Assembly: GCA_002440085.1 (NCBI GenBank)
Contig: DJRM01000112.1
Span: 36,807 to 43,891, forward strand
Direction: 5' to 3'
Source of the DNA: Bacteroidales bacterium UBA6360
GTDB taxonomy: Bacteria; Bacteroidota; Bacteroidia; Bacteroidales; UBA932
DNA: 7,085 nucleotides
The first letter of the stretch is position 1. Every line of letters starts with the position of its first letter. The position numbers and the translations under genes were made by a program. The notes beneath the pieces are model-generated. The model saw only the letters and a list, made by a program, of their open reading frames with translations. It was not told the DNA's origin and did no database searches. Positions 1 to 5,119 of the stretch are shown one piece after another.

Positions 1-1204
1 AAAGACGCGGCGAGGTGGCCGACACAAACGCACGGAACGGCTGCCCTATGCCTCCGGCAAGTTCCGAGGCAAGGTCGAATCCTCCGAAACAGCCTCTGAA
101 ATCCACCGAAAAATCCGCCGTGCAATTCCAACGGGAGCCCAGATGCTGCACGGCATCCGTCCCGTCTCCCGTCCCCGCTCCGGTTTCCGCCCCTGTTCCG
201 CCGCCAGAATGCCCTGAGGATGGCATTCCCGTCACCACAGACGTGAAACCAAGCGAGAATCTCCGATTCCACCAGTTGCAGTTGAACAGCCCCTGCAGCC
301 CGGCGACGTCATTTTTCCCTCGCGATGAGTTCAGCTGACCCAACAGCACCTTTTTCACGTCAGGCGCAGTCACCGCGGCGCTGAATGTTAGCTGTCCGGA
401 TTCGAAGGCCGCGCCGAGCCCCGTATGGGCATAGTTCCCGGTCAGCGAGCGCGAAGTCTTGATGCCTGTCGGGCGCCGTATCAGAGAGTTGACAGAGGAA
501 GGGTCGTCAACGGTCATCGTGTTCCAGGCCGCAAGTCCCTGTCCGAACCTCATGTTGAAGTCTCCGACATAAAGCCGGAGCCGGTTCCCGACCAATGACA
601 GGACAGACGAGACAGACAGAGCAGAAAGCTCGTTCCGTACAGGCAGCCAGACTCCGGCTCCGGTCCTCTTCCGGCTCCAGGCACCGGCTCCGGCCAAGCC
701 GAATTCATATTTCTCTCCGCACGATACACGGCAATCCGTCCCATACACTCCTGAAATGTCAGACTTCCCTCCTCCCGAAGCCGGCACCACGGCATCCCAT
801 GCCACGGAGCCACCGGAATAAATCCGCCCGTCATAGTGCCAGCGACCCTGTTCAGGTGCGGCACCAAATGAGACGAAAAAAGCGAGAGCCTCCGCCATTT
901 CCGCGTCAAATCCGTCAATGACAGCAAGTTCGCTCCTGCTGAGCACAGGGCCGGCTACAGAAATGTAGTCCAAAAGCGCCACCACCTGAAAATCAGTGAA
1001 CAGCCCGCTCTCGGACAATGCCATGCGGGAAGCCGAATTTATGTTCAGAGGATGGCTGTTCAGCCAGACGAACCGCTCCATTTCGTGCGCGCCTACTTCC
1101 TCCGCGGAGGACGCCCCGACAATCAGCATTATTGCCTCAATCAATGTCATCACCACATTCATACAAGTCAGTTTTTGCGGCATCCCGCGCCCCGTCATGT
1201 ACAT
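1..1204 (-). CDS. Exported helix-hairpin-helix protein with probable outer-membrane barrel (partial, 3' end outside window)
   Basis: The minus strand reads without a stop from 1279 to base 2, so this is the first ~401 codons of a gene cut by the window edge. Numbering from the ATG at 1204, residues 1-34 form a signal peptide: a basic stretch, a hydrophobic core around 16-30 and an A-S-S-A cleavage site. Residues ~49-112 match the double helix-hairpin-helix pattern of ComEA: HPLNINSAS, then LLDYISVAGPVLSRSEL, then IDGFD. Residues ~118-400 alternate polar and hydrophobic residues and contain GDFNMRFGQGL at 214-224, which resembles the barrel part of Bacteroidetes proteins annotated only as helix-hairpin-helix domain proteins. 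A Gly/Thr/Ala-rich insert lies at 331-352. From the layout I infer an outer-membrane protein whose HHH region faces the periplasm; a role in DNA uptake is possible but unproven. In-frame ATGs at 1198, 1183 and 1162 are alternative starts; 1204 was chosen for its A/T-rich leader. It is transcribed divergently from hpt. Confidence 0.72.
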   Translation of the reverse strand, partial: MYMTGRGMPQKLTCMNVVMTLIEAIMLIVGASSAEEVGAHEMERFVWLNSHPLNINSASRMALSESGLFTDFQVVALLDYISVAGPVLSRSELAVIDGFDAEMAEALAFFVSFGAAPEQGRWHYDGRIYSGGSVAWDAVVPASGGGKSDISGVYGTDCRVSCGEKYEFGLAGAGAWSRKRTGAGVWLPVRNELSALSVSSVLSLVGNRLRLYVGDFNMRFGQGLAAWNTMTVDDPSSVNSLIRRPTGIKTSRSLTGNYAHTGLGAAFESGQLTFSAAVTAPDVKKVLLGQLNSSRGKNDVAGLQGLFNCNWWNRRFSLGFTSVVTGMPSSGHSGGGTGAETGAGTGDGTDAVQHLGSRWNCTADFSVDFRGCFGGFDLASELAGGIGQPFRAFVSATSPRL

Positions 1205-1369
1205 TTCGTAAATATGGGGGGGAGAATCGGTCTGCCGAAGACCAATATTATGGAGATTCGCGCATAAAAGTGTTGTATTTCAAAATAAAAACTCAAAAAA
1301 TTTCTTTTTTTTGATGTTTATATGCTATTTTTGCGGCTTATTCTTATTTTTTGAGGATTTCATATCGCT
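1205..1369. promoter_or_regulatory. A/T-rich divergent intergenic region between the HHH gene and hpt
   Basis: This 165-bp gap lies between two start codons that point away from each other, so both promoters should be here. About 1268-1360 is very rich in A and T runs and contrasts sharply with the GC-rich coding DNA on both sides. The plus side has a good -7 box for hpt (listed separately). On the minus side the nearest thing to a -7 box is TATTTTG (1287 to 1281), one base short of TAnnTTTG and without a -33 TTTG at the right distance, so the promoter of the leftward gene is not assigned. Confidence 0.5.
1326..1333 (+). promoter_or_regulatory. -7 box of the hpt-adk promoter
   Basis: TATTTTTG fits the Bacteroidetes -7 consensus TAnnTTTG and lies 36 bases before the hpt start codon, leaving room for a short leader. 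The -33 element is poor: a TTTC at 1301-1304 has about the right spacing (21 nt), while the only true TTTG (1310-1313) is too close at 12 nt. The call rests on the -7 box and its position. Confidence 0.5.
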
Positions 1370-1912
1370 ATGAACAAGGTTACGGTTTTGGACAAGACAT
1401 TCGTTCCTTTTATCGGGCACGACGAACTGATGAGCTGCATTGACATTGTGGCCGAGAAAATCAACAGGGATTTTGATGGGGCGACTGACGTTCCGATTGT
1501 GCTCTGCATTCTGAACGGAGCGATCATGTTCACAGGAGAGCTGATGCAGCGGCTGAATTTCCCGTGCCAGTTAGTTTCAACCAAAATGACTTCGTATGTC
1601 GGGACATCCACGACCGGTGAGGTTCAGCAGACGATGCCGCTAACCGCATCCGTGAAGGGACGTCGCGTGATTATAGCGGAAGACATCATCGACACCGGAC
1701 TGACAATCAAGGCAATGAAGAAAATTCTTCTCGACGAGGGAGCAGCGGAGGTAAAAGTATGCACTATGCTGTTCAAGCCTGAGGCCTACCGCACCGGCGA
1801 GCACATCGACTACGTCGGCAAGGAGATTCCGAACCGCTTTATACTCGGCTTCGGACTTGATTACAACGAACTCGGACGAAACCTTCGCGACATTTATGTC
1901 CTCGAAGACTGA
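1370..1912 (+). CDS. hpt: Hypoxanthine phosphoribosyltransferase
   Basis: This 180-residue cytoplasmic purine-salvage enzyme transfers phosphoribose from PRPP to hypoxanthine (and usually guanine) to give IMP or GMP. The PRPP-binding loop is clear at residues 100-113 (VIIAEDIIDTGLTI, with the acidic pair E104-D105 and D108). The flexible catalytic loop carries S75-Y76, K136 is placed to contact the purine base, and D164 in the GFGLDY segment is the expected metal/base-site residue. Length is normal for a bacterial HPRT. The ATG at 1370 begins right where family members begin and sits behind an A/T-rich leader with a -7 box. adk follows 39 nt downstream on the same strand with no terminator between, so the two are likely co-transcribed, joining salvage of purine bases to nucleotide phosphorylation. 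The hpt-adk order is common in Bacteroidales. No motif is missing. Confidence 0.96.
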   Translation: MNKVTVLDKTFVPFIGHDELMSCIDIVAEKINRDFDGATDVPIVLCILNGAIMFTGELMQRLNFPCQLVSTKMTSYVGTSTTGEVQQTMPLTASVKGRRVIIAEDIIDTGLTIKAMKKILLDEGAAEVKVCTMLFKPEAYRTGEHIDYVGKEIPNRFILGFGLDYNELGRNLRDIYVLED

Positions 1913-1951
1913 ACATTTCGTCCGAACTAAAGAAAAAAGGATAAAATCATC

Positions 1952-2524
1952 ATGAAGAAATATTATGTGTTGTTCGGTCCCCCGGGTGCCGGAAAAGGGA
2001 CGCAGGCAAGTGCGATGGTGGAGAGATATAACCTCCACCACATATCAACAGGAGCATTGCTCAGAAAGGAAATAGCGGCAGGAACGGAACTTGGGAAGCA
2101 GGCTCACGAACTCATCGATAAGGGATGCCTGGTACCGGACGAGGTCGTCGAGGCCATGATTGAGTCAGAGTTCAACAAGATGAAGGATGTCGACGGCTTC
2201 CTGCTCGACGGCTACCCGCGCACTCTCGATCAGGCCCGCTCGCTCGACAGGCTTCTCGCAAAGAAAGGAGAGAAGCTCACCTCGGTGATTTCAATCATGA
2301 TTCCCGACGAGATGATTTTCGACCGCATCCGCCACCGCGCTAAAATCGAGGGACGCGAGGACGACGCCAGCGATGACATCATCGCCAACCGAATCACAAC
2401 ATATCACCAGAAGACAGAACCACTCGTGAATTTCTACAAAGATGCAGGCAAATACACGGAGATTAACGGCGCGGGAACGATTGATGAGGTTCGCGACAAC
2501 ATCTTCAACGCCCTCGACATCTGA
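1952..2524 (+). CDS. adk: Adenylate kinase
   Basis: This 190-residue enzyme catalyses ATP + AMP = 2 ADP in the cytoplasm. The P-loop GPPGAGKGTQ is at residues 9-18, the AMP-binding STGALLR at 32-38, and the conserved DGYPRTLDQA at 86-95. The LID region around 125-147 (R125, R129, then GREDD at 134-138, and R147) is the short form with no zinc-binding cysteines, as is usual in Bacteroidetes. The start is unambiguous: the ATG at 1952 lies a few residues before the P-loop strand and follows an A-rich leader. It is the second gene of the hpt-adk unit, and a strong terminator hairpin follows 52 nt after its stop. In many Bacteroidales obg comes next; here a lipocalin gene lies between. Confidence 0.97.
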   Translation: MKKYYVLFGPPGAGKGTQASAMVERYNLHHISTGALLRKEIAAGTELGKQAHELIDKGCLVPDEVVEAMIESEFNKMKDVDGFLLDGYPRTLDQARSLDRLLAKKGEKLTSVISIMIPDEMIFDRIRHRAKIEGREDDASDDIIANRITTYHQKTEPLVNFYKDAGKYTEINGAGTIDEVRDNIFNALDI

Positions 2525-2537
2525 CGTGACACCGCCA

Positions 2538-2571
2538 CAAGTCCTGCTCTCACAAGCAGGGTGAGCACTTG
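2538..2571 (+). other. Nested inverted repeat in the adk 3' untranslated region
   Basis: Fourteen bases after the adk stop, CAAGT (2538-2542) pairs with ACTTG (2567-2571), and inside it CCTGCT (2543-2548) pairs with AGCAGG (2555-2560) across a 6-base loop. The bases GTGAGC (2561-2566) stay as a bulge that could also pair with CTCAC in the loop, giving an alternative fold. It ends 5 bases before the terminator stem. It may only stabilise the mRNA 3' end; no known RNA family is recognised. Confidence 0.35.
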
Positions 2572-2576
2572 GGATT

Positions 2577-2602
2577 AAATGATGCCGCAAGGCATCATTT
2601 TT
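2577..2602 (+). terminator. Intrinsic terminator of the hpt-adk unit
   Basis: A 10-bp perfect stem (AAATGATGCC at 2577-2586 with GGCATCATTT at 2591-2600) is closed by a GCAA tetraloop, a very stable GNRA type. The right arm ends in T and is followed by two more T, giving the U run of an intrinsic terminator. Because the left arm begins with AAA the hairpin could also work weakly on the other strand. Confidence 0.8.
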
Positions 2603-2682
2603 GCAATACATTGGTGCACAAACAAATACGAGCCAGTCCGTTTCAACGGAAACTCATGTCTCACCTTTAAAACACAATTATT

Positions 2683-3216
2683 ATGAAAGGAATTCTATGT
2701 TTGTGTGCGGTGGGAGCAGCATTGGCAGCTTTCCCGCTATGCTCATGCGCAGGGTCGGTGGTAAACACGCCCGTTGGTTCTCTTGACCTGCCCCGTTATC
2801 TCGGGACATGGTATGAAATCGCAAGGTTTGACCACTCTTTTGAGAGAGGAATGACAAATGTGACGGCAGAATATGTCCTCCGGGGCGACGGAAAGGTGGA
2901 TGTCCTCAATTCCGGATGGAAAGACGGAAAGAAAAAGACGGCCAAAGGCAAGGCCAAGCAGCCGGACCCTGAAAAGAATCCGGCACTTCTTAAGGTATCA
3001 TTCTTCCTTTTCTTTTATTCCGACTACCGCATCCTGATGCTTTCCGAAGACTATAGTGTGGCTCTGGTCGGCAGTTCCAGCGACAAATATCTCTGGATTC
3101 TCTCACGCACGCCGTCCCTTCCCCAACCGGTCATCGAGAGCGTCATTGCCGAAGCCCGAAACCGAGGCTATGACACATCGAAACTCATCTGGGTGGATCA
3201 GTCCAAAAACCAGTAA
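2683..3216 (+). CDS. blc: Blc-type lipocalin lipoprotein
   Basis: This 177-residue lipocalin resembles the bacterial Blc group, eight-stranded barrels anchored to the outer membrane that bind lipids such as lysophospholipids. The N-terminus has a basic start and hydrophobic core ending in LCSC (19-22), a usable lipobox with C22 as the lipidated residue; the next residues (A-G-S) contain no acidic surface-export signal, so I infer the periplasmic face. The lipocalin signature GTWYEIARFDHSFERG spans 41-56. The Blc-like block FFLFFYSDYRIL (107-118) and GSSSDKYLWILSRTP (130-144) follow, and a C-terminal helix leads into GYDTSKLIWVDQ (162-173). The stretch 80-92 is unusually lysine-rich. The gene sits alone between two hairpins, so it should be its own transcript. 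No convincing -7 box was found in 2603-2682; the ATG at 2683 follows an A/T-rich leader and is the only start that gives the signal peptide. Confidence 0.93.
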   Translation: MKGILCLCAVGAALAAFPLCSCAGSVVNTPVGSLDLPRYLGTWYEIARFDHSFERGMTNVTAEYVLRGDGKVDVLNSGWKDGKKKTAKGKAKQPDPEKNPALLKVSFFLFFYSDYRILMLSEDYSVALVGSSSDKYLWILSRTPSLPQPVIESVIAEARNRGYDTSKLIWVDQSKNQ

Positions 3217-3242
3217 GCCGCTCAAGGCAAATACTAGATAGC

Positions 3243-3276
3243 CGTCCCATTTTTGCATTGCCGCAAAAATGGGACG
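3243..3276. terminator. 14-bp palindrome, probable terminator after the lipocalin gene
   Basis: The arms 3243-3256 and 3263-3276 (CGTCCCATTTTTGC and its exact complement) form a perfect 14-bp stem with a 6-base loop, 26 bases after the lipocalin stop. CTTTTCC follows at 3279-3285, a short T tract a few bases off the stem, so termination may be imperfect. The stem itself contains T5/A5 runs. Its right arm occupies the place where the -33 element of the obgE promoter would be. Confidence 0.6.
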
Positions 3277-3295
3277 AGCTTTTCCAAACTTTCGC

Positions 3296-3303
3296 TATCT
3301 TTG
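3296..3303 (+). promoter_or_regulatory. -7 box of the obgE promoter
   Basis: TATCTTTG is an exact match to the Bacteroidetes -7 consensus TAnnTTTG, 22 bases before the obgE ATG, so the leader would be only about 15 nt. No TTTG is found 19-21 bases upstream; that stretch lies in the right arm of the palindrome (3263-3276). Confidence 0.6.
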
Positions 3304-3325
3304 TAGCTTGTTTAAGTAAACGACC

Positions 3326-4318
3326 ATGGCAGACAGCAACTTTATAGACTACGTGAAGATTTTCTGCGCTTCGGGAAACGGGGGCGCGGGGTCGATGCAT
3401 TTGAGGCGGGAGAAATATGTGCCCAAGGGCGGGCCGGACGGAGGGGACGGAGGACGCGGAGGAAACGTCATTCTGCGGGCTAATCCTCAGTTCTGGACGC
3501 TCATTCACCTTAAGTATCAGAAACATATACGGGCAGGGCATGGCGAGGCCGGGAGCGGGGCGCTTTGCAACGGAAGGGCCGGGAAGGACGTCTATCTGGA
3601 CGTGCCGCTCGGGACTGTGGCTAAGGACGCAGAGACGGGCGAAGTGCTGCACGAAATGATTGAGCCGGGAGAGGAATATGTGCTCGTCAAGGGCGGGCGC
3701 GGAGGTCTGGGCAATGCAAACTTCAAGAGCCCTACCAATCAGACGCCGAGATATGCGCAGCCGGGAGAACCCGGTTCCGAGGGGTGGTATATACTTGAAC
3801 TCAAACTGCTTGCAGATGTGGGACTTGTCGGATTTCCGAATGCAGGGAAATCGACCCTGCTCTCGACAGTTTCTGCTGCAAAGCCGAAAATCGCGAACTA
3901 TGCGTTCACGACACTGGAGCCGAGCGTCGGAGTGGTGCGCTACTATGACGACAAATCGTTCGTCATGGCCGACATTCCGGGAATCATCGAGGGGGCACAC
4001 GATGGAAAGGGGCTGGGAATCAGGTTCCTCAGGCACATTGAAAGGAACTCGGTGCTGCTGTTCATGGTTTCCGCCGAAGAGGAGGACATAAAGAAAAGCT
4101 ACGAGATACTGCTTGACGAACTGCGGGAATATAATCCGGAACTGCTCGTAAAGAACCGCGTGCTCGCCGTGACCAAGTCGGACATGCTGGACGAGCATCT
4201 GGAGGCCGAGATTGAACCTACCCTGCCGGAAGGAGTGCCGCACGTGTTCATTTCCTCGTTCACCGGAGAAGGCATACAGCGGCTGAAGGACCTCCTGTGG
4301 GAAAGCCTGCACAAATAA
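3326..4318 (+). CDS. obgE: Obg GTPase (ObgE/CgtA), short form without C-terminal extension
   Basis: Obg is an essential GTPase that helps assemble the 50S ribosomal subunit and links growth to GTP and ppGpp levels. The N-terminal glycine-rich Obg fold is obvious (YVKIFCASGNGGAGSMHLRR at 9-28, then KGGPDGGDGGRGGNV at 34-48). The G domain has G1 GFPNAGKST at 169-177, G3 DIPG at 216-219 within a typical Obg switch II (EGAHDGKGLG), G4 TKSD at 283-286 and G5 SSF at 310-312. The protein is 330 residues and ends at the last helix of the G domain (LLWESLHK). E. coli Obg is about 390 residues, and Bacteroides homologues as I recall them carry an acidic tail of about 50 residues. That tail is absent here. 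The ATG at 3326 is right for the family. The gene has its own -7 box; the PAP2 gene starts 57 nt after its stop on the same strand without a clear terminator, so they may share a transcript. Confidence 0.96.
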   Translation: MADSNFIDYVKIFCASGNGGAGSMHLRREKYVPKGGPDGGDGGRGGNVILRANPQFWTLIHLKYQKHIRAGHGEAGSGALCNGRAGKDVYLDVPLGTVAKDAETGEVLHEMIEPGEEYVLVKGGRGGLGNANFKSPTNQTPRYAQPGEPGSEGWYILELKLLADVGLVGFPNAGKSTLLSTVSAAKPKIANYAFTTLEPSVGVVRYYDDKSFVMADIPGIIEGAHDGKGLGIRFLRHIERNSVLLFMVSAEEEDIKKSYEILLDELREYNPELLVKNRVLAVTKSDMLDEHLEAEIEPTLPEGVPHVFISSFTGEGIQRLKDLLWESLHK

Positions 4319-4375
4319 AGGAGGGGCGCCTAAAAGGCGGATTGCGGAGTTACTCGTCTTGATACAAAGATAATT

Positions 4376-5047
4376 ATGATACAGAACCTTACAACGATGC
4401 TCGAACAACTTGAGATGCTGGACAAGGAAGCGACGCTCGCAATCAACACCAGCGGTGGGGCGTTCACGGATGCCGTGATGCCCGTGTTCTCGCACGTAAA
4501 GGTCTGGATTCCACTCTACCTTGTCGTCCTCGGGATTGTAATCTACCGAATGGGGTGGAAGGCCGGGCTAATCGTGGTGCTCGCCCTCGTGTTGAACGTC
4601 GTGTGCGCTGACCAGATAGCGAACCTTGTGAAGAACGGAGTCGCGAGACTGAGGCCTTGCGTGGATCCGTGGATGAAGGCTCATGGACTCCGGGTGCTTG
4701 AAGGCGGAGGAGGATGCGGGTTCTACTCCGGTCATGCCGCAAACGTGTTCTCCTTTGCAATGTGCTCGATGCTATGCCTCTCATTCATACGGAGCCGCAA
4801 AGGCGCGATGGGGCGAGAAAACGGGGCGAACAGGAAAATATTTCTCGGAATATACGGAAGCGTAATCTTTCTCTGGGCGGCAGCCGTCAGCATCAGCCGT
4901 GTCTATTGCGGAAGGCATTTCCTCGGAGACATCACTGTCGGTGCGTTTTCGGGACTCATCACAGGAAGCCTTTTGGCACTCGCGGCTATAATGACAATCA
5001 GACACATAAAGACCATACGTGATTCCATCCGTCCCGGGATTGCATAG
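4376..5047 (+). CDS. PAP2-family membrane phosphatase
   Basis: This 223-residue integral membrane protein carries the complete acid-phosphatase signature: KX6RP as K86...R93-P94, the second motif as YSGH at 117-120 (tyrosine where many members have proline), and SRX5HX3D as S174-R175...H181...D185. Hydrophobic segments lie at about 44-57, 62-80, 121-138, 155-172 and 186-208, which places the active site at the periplasmic face. C95 and C114 flank the loop between motifs 1 and 2 and could form a disulfide, a pairing common in Bacteroidetes relatives. Substrates in this family include undecaprenyl pyrophosphate, phosphatidylglycerol phosphate and lipid A phosphates; the sequence alone does not decide which. 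The order obgE-PAP2 and convergence on murF fit a cell-envelope housekeeping job, and undecaprenyl carrier recycling is my first guess. The ATG at 4376 is preceded by an A/T-rich leader. Confidence 0.9.
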   Translation: MIQNLTTMLEQLEMLDKEATLAINTSGGAFTDAVMPVFSHVKVWIPLYLVVLGIVIYRMGWKAGLIVVLALVLNVVCADQIANLVKNGVARLRPCVDPWMKAHGLRVLEGGGGCGFYSGHAANVFSFAMCSMLCLSFIRSRKGAMGRENGANRKIFLGIYGSVIFLWAAAVSISRVYCGRHFLGDITVGAFSGLITGSLLALAAIMTIRHIKTIRDSIRPGIA

Positions 5048-5060
5048 ACAGTAAACAGCT

Positions 5061-5109
5061 AAACAGTTAAGGCTCCAAACAGAAACACCGCTTGGAGCCT
5101 TAACTGTTT
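5061..5109. terminator. 18-bp inverted repeat, bidirectional terminator between PAP2 and murF
   Basis: Arms 5061-5078 (AAACAGTTAAGGCTCCAA) and 5092-5109 are exactly complementary, giving an 18-bp stem with a 13-base loop. It sits 14 bases after the PAP2 stop and 11 bases after the murF stop on the other strand, where two converging transcripts must end. The foot of the stem is A/T-rich (AAACAGTTAA/TTAACTGTTT), so each strand ends its right arm in a T-rich run, though there is no long separate U tract. Confidence 0.8.
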
Positions 5110-5119
5110 GAACGGCAAG

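Noticed and set aside
550..927. Minus-strand 125-codon frame and plus-strand 108-codon frame in the left region
   Set aside because: Both overlap the long minus-strand HHH/barrel frame, are Arg/Ser/Pro-rich and lack motifs; the HHH frame explains the region.
1640..2041. Minus-strand 133-codon frame across the hpt-adk junction
   Set aside because: Antisense to two genes with complete motifs, no family features of its own.
2636..2653. Short inverted repeat GTTTC-AACG-GAAAC in the lipocalin leader
   Set aside because: Five base pairs only, with a competing CCGTT/AACGG pairing; could be chance and has no link to a known regulator.
4317..4324. Shine-Dalgarno-like AAAGGAGG right after the obgE stop
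   Set aside because: No ATG, GTG or TTG lies at a useful distance downstream, the PAP2 start is 52 bases away, and Bacteroidetes rarely use such sites; taken as chance.
4327..4339. Small CGCC-TAAAA-GGCG hairpin between obgE and PAP2
   Set aside because: Only 4 bp of stem and no T run after it; too weak to call a terminator.
3185..4495. A 436-codon open frame on the minus strand, longer than obgE itself
   Set aside because: It lies wholly antisense to obgE and its flanks, has no recognisable domain or composition of a real protein, and obgE carries all its motifs. It is a shadow of GC-rich codon use.
5052..5066. Direct repeat TAAACAG (5052-5058 and 5060-5066)
   Set aside because: Seven bases, twice only, at the foot of the terminator stem; no sign of an iteron or attachment site.
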